64,000 bases of DNA from Streptomyces sp. WMMC940 (GTDB lineage: Bacteria > Actinomycetota > Actinomycetes > Streptomycetales > Streptomycetaceae), in contig NZ_JAPZBC010000001.1 of NCBI RefSeq assembly GCF_027460265.1, positions 4,161,501 through 4,225,500 on the forward strand, in the 5' to 3' direction. The notes below the pieces were generated by a model, which was not told where the DNA came from, did not search any database, and saw only the letters and a list, made by a program, of their open reading frames with translations. This document shows positions 1-8,064 of the stretch, one piece after another (position 1 is the first letter of the stretch; the number at the start of each line of letters is the position of its first letter). The position numbers were made by a program, and so were the translations under genes.

Positions 1-215
1 CTCCCGAGGAGCAGCCGAAGCCGGCCGACCACCGCGAGCACATCGAGGAGGTCAGGGAAGGGGACGACGACGCCTTCCCCGACGACGGCAGTCGGCTCCT
101 GCCCTACAACATGAGGACCCACACGTCGCACACCACCGGCAAGGGGCCCGAGGCCCGGCCGCAGCACGGCAGCCGCAGCGGCGGGGCGTTCGGGAGCGGC
201 AGCCTGGGCGGCTGA
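1..215 (+). CDS. C-terminal end of an unidentified protein (5' truncated)
   Basis: An open frame enters from the left edge and ends at a TGA at 213-215. The visible 70 residues are acidic at first (a run of Glu/Asp around EEVREGDDD) and end in a Gly/Ser-rich low-complexity tail (GSRSGGAFGSGSLGG). There is no domain I recognise. Third codon positions are strongly G/C, as expected for a real Streptomyces gene, and the next gene on the same strand begins 177 bp later. Function cannot be assigned from this fragment. Confidence 0.55.
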   Translation, partial: PEEQPKPADHREHIEEVREGDDDAFPDDGSRLLPYNMRTHTSHTTGKGPEARPQHGSRSGGAFGSGSLGG

Positions 216-348
216 GTACCGCATACGCGCGAGTGGCTCGCCGCGGCCCCGGTGGCGGGGGCGCGGTGGCCGAGAAGTGTGTTCGGGGTGGGGTGTGCGC
301 CCGGGTGCCGGTGCGCGGGGCAGGGGCGCGGACTAGGCTGACTCCGTT

Positions 349-364
349 ATTGGACTAGACCTGT
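349..364. promoter_or_regulatory. DasR-box (dre)-like palindrome upstream of cutC
   Basis: The 16-mer ATTGGACTAGACCTGT agrees at 13 of 16 positions with the dre consensus ACTGGTCTAGACCAGT as I remember it for the GntR-family N-acetylglucosamine regulator DasR of Streptomyces. It lies 27 bp upstream of the cutC ATG and just downstream of a TAGGCT (335-340) that would serve as a -10 element, so a bound repressor would cover the start of transcription. DasR control is inference. Confidence 0.45.
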
Positions 365-391
365 ATGGCGTCTACTGGCGGAGGATGAGCC

Positions 392-1081
392 ATGAGCAAC
401 CGAGCACTCCTGGAGGTGATCGCCCTCGACGCGCGGGACGCGGTCGCCGCGCAGGCCGGGGGAGCGCACCGGCTCGAGCTGGTCAGCGACATGGCCGCGG
501 ACGGGCTCACCCCGTCCCGGGAGACCTTCGGCCGCATCCGCGCGGCGGTGGACGTCCCGCTGCGGGTGATGCTCCGGCTCGCGGACGGTTTCGGTGCGGG
601 CGACGTCGACGCACTCGTCGGTGCGGCGCGAGGGCTGCGGGCGGAAGGCGCGGAGGAGTTCGTGCTCGGCTTCCTCGACGAGCACGGTGAACCCGACCTC
701 GTCACCGTCGAACGGCTGGTCGCCGAGATCGAGGACTGCCGTTGGACGTTCCACCGCGCGATCGACCGCGCCGCGGACCGCGACGCCCTGCGCAAGCAGC
801 TCGCCGACCTGCCCGGACTCGACACGTATCTCACCGCGGGCAGTGCGGAGGGCGTCGACGCGGGGCTGCCGGTGCTGCTGGCCGAGGCGGCGAGGCGGGA
901 TGAGCCCGGTTACCAGCCGCGGATGCTGATCGGCGGAGGTCTCCGCCTCGACCACCTCCCGGCTCTCCGTGCGGCCGGCCTGGACGCGTTCCACATCGGC
1001 GGCGCGGCCCGGCCCGCCGGCTGGCAGACGCCGGTGGACGAGGCGGCGGTACGCGAGTGGCGCGAGGCGGTGGACGGCTAG
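392..1081 (+). CDS. cutC: CutC family protein (copper homeostasis protein CutC)
   Basis: A 229-residue TIM-barrel protein with the CutC signatures in order: an N-terminal 'LLEVIALDARDAV' strand/loop, GGAHRLELVSD near residue 25, GLTPS, the FHRAIDR segment near residue 115, YLTAGSAEGVDAG, and a closing IGGGLRL / FHIGGAARP. The length is close to the usual family size of about 240. The name comes from E. coli copper-tolerance genetics, but the barrel looks like a metabolic enzyme and its reaction is not established. The ATG is preceded by GGAGGATGAGCC, a strong ribosome site. A DasR-like box sits in the promoter, which could point to amino-sugar metabolism rather than copper. Confidence 0.88.
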   Translation: MSNRALLEVIALDARDAVAAQAGGAHRLELVSDMAADGLTPSRETFGRIRAAVDVPLRVMLRLADGFGAGDVDALVGAARGLRAEGAEEFVLGFLDEHGEPDLVTVERLVAEIEDCRWTFHRAIDRAADRDALRKQLADLPGLDTYLTAGSAEGVDAGLPVLLAEAARRDEPGYQPRMLIGGGLRLDHLPALRAAGLDAFHIGGAARPAGWQTPVDEAAVREWREAVDG

Positions 1082-1097
1082 GCCGGCCCGTCCGCCC

Positions 1098-1119
1098 GGC
1101 TCGGGCCGGAAGCCGAGCC
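1098..1119. terminator. Possible stem-loop terminator after cutC
   Basis: GGCTCGG and CCGAGCC form a 7-bp perfect stem around an 8-nt loop, 17 bp after the cutC stop and between convergent genes. No T-run follows. Streptomyces terminators often lack one, but short GC stems also arise by chance at this base composition. Confidence 0.3.
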
Positions 1120-1320
1120 ACCGCGCGGACCGGGTCGGGTCGTCGCAGCCGCCGAGGGGGCTGCCGGGGCGCGCCGGGCTGGCCGAGAGGCCCGTCGCGC
1201 GGCCTCGTACGCGCAGGGTCGGGCCGCCGCCCGGCCCCGGGCCGAGGCGCCGTCCGGGCAGCGCGCACGCACGGAGCCCGCCCCCGTCCCGGTGTCAACC
1301 CCCGCGGGCTCCCGCCCGGA

Positions 1321-3429
1321 TCACCCCAGCTGCCACGGCAGGGGCGACGAGTGGAGCACCGTGAGGCCCGAGACAGCACGGGTCAGTGCCACGTACAGCC
1401 GGCGCAGGCCCGTGCGCTCGTCGGGCTCGGCCGCGACCACGGCCGCGGGGTCGTCGAGGACCACGTAGTCGTACTCGAGACCCTTCGCGAGGGAAGCCGG
1501 CACCAGGGTGAGCCGGACGTCCGGGGTGGTCTGCTCGCCGGGGGCCAGGAAGGGGACACCGGCGTCGGTCAGCGCGTCGGACAGGGCCGGCACCCGGTCG
1601 TCGGCGGCGATCAGACCGGTCGAACCCTCGTGCCGCAGTGCCGACAGACACGCGGCGACCACGTCCCCCGCGCCCTCGGACGGGCGGATCTCCAGCGAGC
1701 CGGGGGACTCACGGACCGACCGGACCTCCGTCAGCCCGGGCGACATGTGCGGAAGCAGCCGGGACGCGTACGCGATCACTTCGCGCGGCACCCGGAAGCC
1801 CGCCGTCAGTTCCTCCACCACCGCGTCGGGCTTGCCCAGATGGGACAGCGCCTCGGACCAACTCGCCGTCGCCCACGGGGTGGTGCCCTGCGCCAGGTCA
1901 CCGAGGACCGTTGCCGAACCCGTCGTGCATCTGCGCCCCACCGCCCGGTACTGCATCGGCGACAGGTCCTGCGCCTCGTCGAGGACCACATGACCGAGCG
2001 ACGGCGTGCGCTCGACGAGGTCCTTCGCCTCGTCGATCAGCACCGCGTCCGCCGCGGACCAGCGTGCGGAGCGGACCGAACGCGGCGGCCGGGTCCAGAG
2101 GATCGCCTTCTGTTCGTCCGCGCTCAGCACCCCGTCCGCGTGCTCCGCCAGGAAGTCCGGGTCGGAGAGCAGACGCAGCACCAGCTTCGCCGGGTCGACC
2201 TGCGGCCAGACGGTCTTCACCGCCGCCTTCACCGCCGCGTTGCGTGCCACCGAGTCCTGCACCCGGTCGTCCGGCGCCTCGCCGGCCTGCTCCATGCGTA
2301 CGAGCACGGCGTGCGCGATGCGCTGCGGCAGCGCATCGCGGGCAGCGCCGTAGCGGATGTCGCGGTCCAGCAACTCCCGGACGATGTCCTCCAGTTCGTA
2401 CGCGGGAACCCGCCAGCGGCGTGAGCCGCGGACCACCATCACCGGCTCCGCCGGCATCGTCACATGCGAACGGACCGCGCGCCGCAGCACTTCCGCCATC
2501 CGCGCGTCGCCCTTGACCAGTGCCGCCGCGGGCTCGTCCGCTCCGCGCGCCTCGACATGGGCGACGAGGTCCGCGACGGTCGCCTGCTTGACCTCCAACT
2601 CGCCGAGAGCGGGCAGGACCTGCTCGATGTAGTGGAGGAAGGAGCGGTTGGGCCCGATGACCAGGGTGCCGGTGCGGGCCAGTCGCTCCCGGTGCGCGTA
2701 CAGCAGATACGCCACCCGGTGCAGACCGACGGCGGTCTTCCCGGTGCCGGGACCGCCCTGCACGCACACCGTGCCGGAGAGGCCCGACCGGACGATCTCG
2801 TCCTGTTCGGGCTGGATCGTGGCCACGATGTCCCGCATCGGGCCCACGCGCGGACGCTCGATCTCGGCCTGGAGGAGCCGACTGGTCCGGTTCGCCTCCG
2901 TCGGGTCGGTGAGGTGCTCGTCCTCGTACGCAGTGAGGTCGCCGCCGGTGTAGCCGAAGCGGCGGCGCAGGCGCACGTCCATCGGGTCCCTGCGGGAGGC
3001 CCGGTAGAAAGGCTGGGAGACCGGCGCGCGCCAGTCGATCACCATCGGATCCCCGTCGGGGTCGTGCACATGGCGGCGGCCGATGTAGAAGCGCTGCCCC
3101 TCCTGCGCGGTGTGCAGGTAGTCCAGCCGCCCGAAGAAGAGCGGGGTGTGGGCGAGATCCGCGAGCGCCCTGATCCGCTCGTTGATCTGCGACTCGAGGA
3201 CGACGGCGTTCACCCAGTTCGCCGTCACGTCCCGGATGTCCAGGGCCTCCACGTCCGCGCGCATCGCGCGGAGGGCGGCGCGAGAGGCGGTCAGATGGGC
3301 CCGTTCACGGCCCAGGGGATCGTGCGCCGGTGCTTCGGGTGCTTCGGGTGCTTCGGGTGCTTCGGGTGCTTCGGGCGCTTCGGGCGCGGGCACGGTGCTG
3401 CCTCCGAAGGTACGTTGGAAGTACGACAT
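1321..3429 (-). CDS. HelD-family UvrD/Rep-like helicase (RNA polymerase-associated ATPase)
   Basis: 702 residues with a superfamily 1 helicase core: Walker A GGPGTGKT at about 225-232, Walker B region VVLDEAQDLSP, GLEYDYVVLDD (motif V region) and LYVALTRAVSGL (motif VI) near the C-terminus. The N-terminal region (ANWVNAVVLESQINERI, TPLFFGRLDY, IDWRAPVSQPFYRAS) is typical of the HelD branch, which binds RNA polymerase and releases stalled complexes, with rifamycin tolerance in some members. Residues 17-34 are six EAP triplets, which gives an unusual flexible N-terminal linker. I looked for the inverted-repeat rifamycin-associated element upstream and did not see it, so placement in the HelR subgroup is unsupported. 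It converges on cutC. Confidence 0.85.
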   Translation of the reverse strand: MSYFQRTFGGSTVPAPEAPEAPEAPEAPEAPEAPAHDPLGRERAHLTASRAALRAMRADVEALDIRDVTANWVNAVVLESQINERIRALADLAHTPLFFGRLDYLHTAQEGQRFYIGRRHVHDPDGDPMVIDWRAPVSQPFYRASRRDPMDVRLRRRFGYTGGDLTAYEDEHLTDPTEANRTSRLLQAEIERPRVGPMRDIVATIQPEQDEIVRSGLSGTVCVQGGPGTGKTAVGLHRVAYLLYAHRERLARTGTLVIGPNRSFLHYIEQVLPALGELEVKQATVADLVAHVEARGADEPAAALVKGDARMAEVLRRAVRSHVTMPAEPVMVVRGSRRWRVPAYELEDIVRELLDRDIRYGAARDALPQRIAHAVLVRMEQAGEAPDDRVQDSVARNAAVKAAVKTVWPQVDPAKLVLRLLSDPDFLAEHADGVLSADEQKAILWTRPPRSVRSARWSAADAVLIDEAKDLVERTPSLGHVVLDEAQDLSPMQYRAVGRRCTTGSATVLGDLAQGTTPWATASWSEALSHLGKPDAVVEELTAGFRVPREVIAYASRLLPHMSPGLTEVRSVRESPGSLEIRPSEGAGDVVAACLSALRHEGSTGLIAADDRVPALSDALTDAGVPFLAPGEQTTPDVRLTLVPASLAKGLEYDYVVLDDPAAVVAAEPDERTGLRRLYVALTRAVSGLTVLHSSPLPWQLG
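3329..3388 (+). repeat. 9-bp tandem repeat inside the HelD-family gene
   Basis: The unit GGTGCTTCG is repeated about six times with a C variant at the proximal end, and it encodes the EAP tripeptides (residues 17-34) of the minus-strand helicase. Because the unit is a multiple of three, copy-number slippage would change linker length without breaking the frame. Confidence 0.85.
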
Positions 3430-3647
3430 GACAGCGCACCCGGTTTCCGTCCGGGAGGCGGCACTCCTGCGGGGGAGGCGGGCAAGACGGGCGATTCTAC
3501 TCAGCCCGCCGAGCCGGGGCGAATGGATTTCGCGGGGCGGGGCCCGTCCCGTAGGGGAGGCCCTCTATCCGAAGTCGTACGCGTCCATGACCGGCGTTCA
3601 ATCCGCAGGTCGATGTGTCGCGGACGCCGAGAACCGATTCTGGTCCC

Positions 3648-3836
3648 ATGAGTACAGTCACCCTCACCCCAGCGTCCCGGCCCGGTCGCGGAGCCACCGC
3701 CACCGGCGCCCCGGCCCACCGCACCCACCGTTTCGGCGACGCGCTGCGCGCGGTCAAGGTCTTCGTCACCACGGCCTTCGGCGTCGCGGTCCTCGGTGAG
3801 TACAGCGAGGAGGCCGGCGTCCGCCGCCACCTCTGA
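3648..3836 (+). CDS. Small protein of unknown function (62 aa)
   Basis: ATG-initiated 62-residue ORF, divergent from the HelD-family gene (218 bp apart). It has a Pro/Thr/Arg-rich start (TLTPASRPGRGATATG) and a conserved-looking second half with a short hydrophobic stretch, FVTTAFGVAVLGEYSEEAG. I believe similar short proteins occur widely in Streptomyces, but I cannot name a family. An in-frame ATG at 3615 would add 11 residues. The shorter form is preferred because it begins at the part that looks protein-like. No function is proposed. Confidence 0.5.
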   Translation: MSTVTLTPASRPGRGATATGAPAHRTHRFGDALRAVKVFVTTAFGVAVLGEYSEEAGVRRHL

Positions 3837-4073
3837 GGCGGACCGGGTCCCGTCGGAGCCTCCTGACGGGCCGCCTTCCGTCCGGGCCGCTGTGCCGTGG
3901 TCTTCCGCGTCCGGCCGCTGTCCGTGGCCGTGCGTCCGCTCGGCTGCCGTGCCGTGCCGTGCCGTTCCGTCCGGCCGCCCGTGCTCCGGTCCCGTGCCGT
4001 CGGGGGACCGCGCCGTACCGGCGGTGCCCTCGGCCGACGGACCGCCGCCCGCTGATCCACTAGGGTCGCGGCC

Positions 4074-5291
4074 GTGACGCTTCCGTACCGGACCGTGACC
4101 GTCCGATCGCTCCAGGCGACCGCCGTTCTCGTCCTCTCGCTCGCCGCGCTGGCCGCGCTCTGCGTCGCTCAGCGCATCCCCATGGCGGACACCCTGGTGT
4201 ACCGCGCCGAGGGAGCGGCCGTCGCCAACGGCACCGACCTCTACGGCTTCACCGTCACGGACTGGCAGCTGCCCGCCACCTACCCGCCCTTCGCCGCCAT
4301 CCTGTTCGTGCCGACGACCTGGCTGCCGGTCGCCGCCCTCAAGGTCGTCTTCGCCGCAGGGAACGCGCTGCTCCTCGCCCTGCTCGTCCGGCTCTCCTGC
4401 CGCTTCGCCGGGCTGTCCGCGCCCGTGCCCGCGGTGCTGGCCGCCACCGCCCTCGGGCTGTGGCTCGAACCCGTCTTCCAGACCCTCGTCTTCGGCCAGA
4501 TCAACCTCGCACTCGTGTGTCTGGTGCTGTGGGACCTGTCCCGGCCGGACGACGCGGTGGGCAAGGGCTTCGCCCTGGGAGTCGCGGCGGGCGTGAAACT
4601 CACCCCCGCCGTCTTCATCGTCCTGCTGCTGATCACTGGACGCCGCCGCGCGGGGCTCACGGCGCTGGCGTCCCTCGCCGGCACCGTCCTGCTCGGCGCG
4701 CTCGTCCTCCCCGAGGCGAGCGCGGACTTCTGGACGCGGCGGATCTTCGAGACCGACCGGGTCGGCGAGGCGTGGATCGTCGACAACCAGTCGCTGCAGG
4801 GGGTGTTCGCGCGCGTACTGCACACGGCGGAACCGGCCGCCGTGTGGGCGGCGGCGCTGCCCGTCGCCGTCGCGGCACTGTGGGCCGCCCGCCGGGCGCC
4901 GGAGCGCTGGGCCGTGCTGGCCGTCGCGTTCGCCGCGCTGCTCGTCGCGCCGATCAGCTGGTCCCACCACTGGGTGTGGTGCGTCCCGCTGCTGGCGGTC
5001 CTGATCGCCGAGGGGCGCAGGGGCACCGCCGCGCTGATGGCAGTGGTCTTCCTGGCGCGCAGCATGTGGCTCGTACCGCATGCGGGCGATCTGGACCTCC
5101 GACTGACGTGGTGGCAGCAGCCGTTGGCGTCCCCCTACGCGCCGCTGGGCCTGACGGTCTTGGCGATCGCGGTCCTGCGGGCGCGCGACGGAGGCGACCG
5201 CGACGGCGGGCTGCCCGGGCAGCGCGGGACCCCGGGGACGGAAGCGGCGGGCGACGCGGCGGCGGGTGCGGGCACCAGGGCCGCGGGCTGA
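4074..5291 (+). CDS. GT87-family polyprenol-phosphate-mannose-dependent glycosyltransferase (membrane)
   Basis: A 405-residue polytopic membrane protein with about nine to ten hydrophobic segments. Hallmarks of the GT-C/GT87 (DUF2029) group are visible: an early extracytoplasmic acidic residue (ADTLVYRAEGAAV, about residue 40), the conserved TYPPF motif near residue 70, GFALGVAAGVKLTPAVFI, and the late SWSHHWVW segment. Family members transfer mannose or arabinose from a polyprenyl-phosphate donor to cell-wall glycans or lipids on the outer face of the membrane. The C-terminal 35 residues are a disordered Gly/Ala/Asp-rich tail. A GTG start is used. It converges with a toxin-like gene, with a strong hairpin between them. 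Confidence 0.8.
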   Translation: MTLPYRTVTVRSLQATAVLVLSLAALAALCVAQRIPMADTLVYRAEGAAVANGTDLYGFTVTDWQLPATYPPFAAILFVPTTWLPVAALKVVFAAGNALLLALLVRLSCRFAGLSAPVPAVLAATALGLWLEPVFQTLVFGQINLALVCLVLWDLSRPDDAVGKGFALGVAAGVKLTPAVFIVLLLITGRRRAGLTALASLAGTVLLGALVLPEASADFWTRRIFETDRVGEAWIVDNQSLQGVFARVLHTAEPAAVWAAALPVAVAALWAARRAPERWAVLAVAFAALLVAPISWSHHWVWCVPLLAVLIAEGRRGTAALMAVVFLARSMWLVPHAGDLDLRLTWWQQPLASPYAPLGLTVLAIAVLRARDGGDRDGGLPGQRGTPGTEAAGDAAAGAGTRAAG

Positions 5292-5331
5292 TCCCCCGGT
5301 TGTCTCGTGGGACCTGCCCCCGCAGGCAGGG

Positions 5332-5362
5332 CCGTGCCCGCCGGGTGGTCCCGCGGGCACGG
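5332..5362. terminator. Bidirectional stem-loop between convergent genes
   Basis: CCGTGCCCGC (5332-5341) and GCGGGCACGG (5353-5362) form a perfect 10-bp stem with an 11-nt loop. It fills the 76-bp gap between the GT87 stop (5291) and the end of the minus-strand toxin-like gene (5368), where a shared terminator is expected. Confidence 0.55.
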
Positions 5363-5367
5363 TGGCG

Positions 5368-5649
5368 TCAGCTCTCCGGGAGCAGGATGTCCGCGTCGTC
5401 GAAGATCCGCAGGACGACGAGGAGCAGGCGCCCCCGCGAGATTATGTACTCGGCCACGACCTGCGAAGTCAGCCGGATCTCGCGGTCCTGCTCGCCGGGG
5501 CCTATCGGGCGGGAGTGCTCGGTGTACGGGTCGCGGGCGAGGATCTCGACCGCCTTGTCGAACGAGGCCCTGCGCACCGGGTCCAAGCGGTCGCGGTCAC
5601 GGGCCGCCGACTCCGTGAAGAGCACCTCGTAGCTGTCGTGGTGCGGCAT
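5368..5649 (-). CDS. RelE/ParE-like toxin-fold protein, orphan
   Basis: 93 residues with the layout of the RelE/ParE superfamily: VLFTESAARDRDRLDPVRRASFDKAVEILARDPY (two helices), a basic segment, then REIRLTSQVVAEYIISRGRLLLVVLRIFDDADIL. The last part is the characteristic antiparallel sheet ending in a short strand. Family members are ribosome-dependent RNases (RelE) or gyrase poisons (ParE). AGGAC precedes the ATG. No antitoxin ORF of ribbon-helix-helix or Phd type is visible immediately upstream or downstream, so it is either an orphan, a non-toxic derivative, or paired elsewhere. Confidence 0.65.
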   Translation of the reverse strand: MPHHDSYEVLFTESAARDRDRLDPVRRASFDKAVEILARDPYTEHSRPIGPGEQDREIRLTSQVVAEYIISRGRLLLVVLRIFDDADILLPES

Positions 5650-5935
5650 CGAGTCCTCCTCGGGCCGTTCGCGTACCGGCCCCGTGGTGTGTGCCGGTCC
5701 GTGGCGCGTACCGGCGTCGTCGCGCGTGCCGGTCCGGTCATCCGCAGCCGTCCCCTGGACGGGGTTCCCGCGTCGGGTGTCCTGTGCCGGGGACCAGGGA
5801 CCAGGGTAGCGAGCAACGGATCTCCGGGGGCCGGCATCGGCAGCGGCCGTCGGCGTCCCGTCGGTCGTCCGCCGGGAGCGTCTGCCGTCTTCCGGTGTCC
5901 CGCCGGTCGTCCGCCGGGAACCGTCTCCCGTCTCC
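5650..5935. other. Non-coding stretch with degenerate direct repeats
   Basis: About 290 bp between the XPB stop region and the toxin-like start contain no convincing gene. Low-order direct repeats are seen instead: several 'gtaccgg' / 'gccggtcc' words at 5670-5735, and two copies of 'ggtcgtccgccggga' (about 5863 and 5906), grading into the heptamer array next to the XPB stop. Confidence 0.5.
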
Positions 5936-5977
5936 CGTCAGCCGTCAGCCGTCAGCCGTCAGCCGTCAGCCGTCAGC
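5936..5977. repeat. Heptanucleotide tandem repeat spanning the XPB stop codon
   Basis: Six perfect head-to-tail copies of CGTCAGC. On the minus strand each unit (GCTGACG) contains a TGA, and the XPB stop codon (5966-5968) is one of these. A seven-base unit shifts frame at each copy, so the helicase C-terminus is set by which unit presents TGA in frame. Confidence 0.9.
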
Positions 5978-7606
5978 CGACAGGTCGTCCGCGTCCACGA
6001 TCCGGTACGCGTACCCCTGCTCGGCGAGGAAGCGCTGGCGGTGGGCCGCGAAGTCCTGGTCGATCGTGTCGCGGGCCACCACCGAGTAGAAGTGGGCCTT
6101 GTGGCCGTCCGCCTTCGGGCGCAGGACGCGGCCGAGACGCTGGGCCTCCTCCTGGCGGGAGCCGAAGGTGCCCGAGACCTGGATCGCGATCGTCGCCTCC
6201 GGCAGGTCGATCGAGAAGTTCGCGACCTTGGACACGACCAGCACCGAGATCTCGCCGTTGCGGAACGCGTCGAAGAGCTTCTCGCGCTGGGAGTTCGGCG
6301 TCTCGCCCTTGATGACGGGCGCGTCCAGGTGCTCGCCGAGTTCGTCGAGCTGGTCGATGTACTGGCCGATGACCAGGGTCTGCTGGCCCGCGTGCTTGCG
6401 GACGAGGGCTTCCGTGATCTTCCGCTTGGTGTCGGTGGTGGCGCAGAAGCGGTACTTCTCCTCGGTCTCCGCCGTCGCGTAGGCGAGCCGCTCGGAGTCC
6501 GTCAGATTGACCCGGACCTCGACGCAGTCGGCGGGCGCGATGTACCCCTGGGCCTCGATCTCCTTCCAGGGAGCGTCGAACCGCTTCGGGCCGATCAGCG
6601 AGAAGACGTCCGACTCGCGGCCGTCCTCGCGCACGAGCGTCGCCGTCAGGCCGAGCCGGCGGCGGGCCTGCAGATCCGCGGTGAACTTGAAGACCGGCGC
6701 GGGCAGCAGATGGACCTCGTCGTAGACGATCAGGCCCCAGTCGCGGGAGTCGAACAACTCCAGGTGCGGGTAGATGCCCTTCCGCTTCGTCGTCAGCACC
6801 TGGTACGTGGCGATGGTGACCGGGCGGATCTCCTTCTTCGCACCGCTGTACTCGCCGATCTCCTCCTCGGTCAGCGAGGTGCGCCTGATCAGCTCGTGCT
6901 TCCACTGGCGGGCGGAGACGGTGTTGGTGACGAGGATGAGGGTGGTCGCCTTCGCCTGGGCCATCGCCCCGGCGCCCACGAGCGTCTTGCCCGCGCCGCA
7001 GGGGAGCACGACGACGCCCGAGCCGCCGTGCCAGAAGCCCTCGACGGCATGCTTCTGGTACGGGCGCAGGGCCCAGCCGGACTCGTCCAGGTCGATGCGG
7101 TGGGCCTCGCCGTCCACATAACCGGCGTGGTCCTCGGCGGGCCAGCCGAGCTTCAGCAGCGTCTGCTTGATCTGACCGCGCTCGGAGGGGTGGACGACGA
7201 CCGTGTCCGGATCGATCCGTGCGCCGACCAGTGGCTGGACCTTCTTGGAGCGCAGAACCTCCTCCAGCACGGGCCGGTCGGTCGTGGTCAGCACCAGGCC
7301 GTGGGTGGGGTGCTTGACGAGCGTGAGGCGGCCGTAGCGCGCCATCGTCTCCGCCACGTCGACGAGCAGGGCGTGCGGGACGGGGTAGCGGGAGAACTCG
7401 ACGAGCGCGTCCACGACCTGCTCGGCGTCGTGCCCGGCCGCCCGGGCGTTCCAGAGGCCGAGCGGTGTCACGCGGTAGGTGTGGATGTGCTCGGGGGCAC
7501 GCTCCAGCTCGGCGAAGGGGGCGATGGCGCGGCGGCAGGCGTCGGCCTGGTCGTGGTCGACCTCGAGCAGGAGGGTCTTGTCGCTCTGGACGATCAGGCA
7601 GGACAC
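5966..7606 (-). CDS. DNA repair helicase XPB (superfamily 2, DEAD/DEAH-box)
   Basis: 546 residues, GTG start chosen because VSCLIVQSDKTLLLEVD is where XPB homologues begin and GGAGG lies just upstream. The upstream in-frame extension to 7945 is implausible. Domains in order: N-terminal damage-recognition-like region (1-175), helicase domain 1 with Walker A GAGKT at 204-208, DEVH box at 296-299, LTATLVREDG (motif III), then domain 2 with VIGQYIDQLDEL, VVSKVANFSIDLP and the arginine-finger motif QRLGRVLRPK. It is a 3'-5' helicase of the bacterial XPB family, linked to DNA repair. The Helicase_C_3 protein encoded upstream on the same strand is its usual actinobacterial companion. Confidence 0.93.
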   Translation of the reverse strand: MSCLIVQSDKTLLLEVDHDQADACRRAIAPFAELERAPEHIHTYRVTPLGLWNARAAGHDAEQVVDALVEFSRYPVPHALLVDVAETMARYGRLTLVKHPTHGLVLTTTDRPVLEEVLRSKKVQPLVGARIDPDTVVVHPSERGQIKQTLLKLGWPAEDHAGYVDGEAHRIDLDESGWALRPYQKHAVEGFWHGGSGVVVLPCGAGKTLVGAGAMAQAKATTLILVTNTVSARQWKHELIRRTSLTEEEIGEYSGAKKEIRPVTIATYQVLTTKRKGIYPHLELFDSRDWGLIVYDEVHLLPAPVFKFTADLQARRRLGLTATLVREDGRESDVFSLIGPKRFDAPWKEIEAQGYIAPADCVEVRVNLTDSERLAYATAETEEKYRFCATTDTKRKITEALVRKHAGQQTLVIGQYIDQLDELGEHLDAPVIKGETPNSQREKLFDAFRNGEISVLVVSKVANFSIDLPEATIAIQVSGTFGSRQEEAQRLGRVLRPKADGHKAHFYSVVARDTIDQDFAAHRQRFLAEQGYAYRIVDADDLSADG

Positions 7607-7633
7607 ACATACCTCCGCAGATAGGATCGTTGC

Positions 7634-7920
7634 GTGACAGGCACCACACCTGTCACGTCTCGGGCCGTGCCTCGCGCCCGTCGCCCGAAGGGCGTCTCGG
7701 CCGGTGCGCCGGGAATGCGCGCGGCCATCCATGTCCGCCTTTCGCGGGAAACAGAGAACTCTACCTCGCCGGAGCGTCAGCGTGCGGCCTGTGAGGCGCT
7801 GTGCACGGCCCGTGGCCGGCAGGCCATGGCCGTGGACGTCGACGTCTCCGGCTGCTCGCGTGGTCCTGACCGTCCTGGGCTTCAGCGGATCCTGGCCCGG
7901 CTCGGTGAGCGTGGAGGCCA
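7634..7920 (+). pseudogene. N-terminal remnant of a serine recombinase
   Basis: The frame from the GTG at 7634 reads RAAIHVRLSRETENSTSPERQRAA (catalytic-serine region, residues about 29-52), then CEALCTARGRQAMAVDVDVSG, CSRGPDRPGLQRILARLG. This is the start of a resolvase/invertase catalytic domain of the large serine recombinase type. After LQRILARLGE the expected DRLxRS segment is absent in every frame, so only about 90 of the usual 450-550 residues survive. It is divergent from XPB and sits where an integrated element may once have been. Confidence 0.65.
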
Positions 7921-7956
7921 CCAGGAAGGCCGCCATCCGGCTCACCCCACGCTCGA

Positions 7957-8064
7957 CTACGGCGTGGGTCCGCCGCCGGGATCGATGCCGGCCGCCGAGG
8001 CCCGTGCGGCCGTCGCGCCCGGGGACGCGGCTGCGGCGACGAGGGTGGTGGTGACACCACGCAT
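7957..8064 (-). CDS. Possible 35-aa ORF resembling a truncated signal peptide
   Basis: ATG after a GGAAGGAAGG ribosome-like site encodes MRGVTTTLVAAAASPGATA followed by RASAAGIDPGGGPTP and a TAG stop. The start looks like the signal peptide of a small secreted protein that has lost its mature part. It lies in the otherwise decayed interval between the recombinase remnant and the Helicase_C_3 gene. Little else supports it. Confidence 0.25.
   Translation of the reverse strand: MRGVTTTLVAAAASPGATAARASAAGIDPGGGPTP

Noticed and set aside
1057..2424. Long plus-strand ORFs opposite the HelD-family gene (also 2464-3651)
   Set aside because: Arg/Gly/Pro-rich translations with no domain. They are antisense shadows created by G/C third-position bias in the real minus-strand gene.
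3430..3647. Rifamycin-associated element upstream of the HelD-family gene
   Set aside because: I looked for the GGGGCTT-N5-AAGCCCC type dyad on both strands and saw none, so no claim of rifamycin-induced HelR identity is made.
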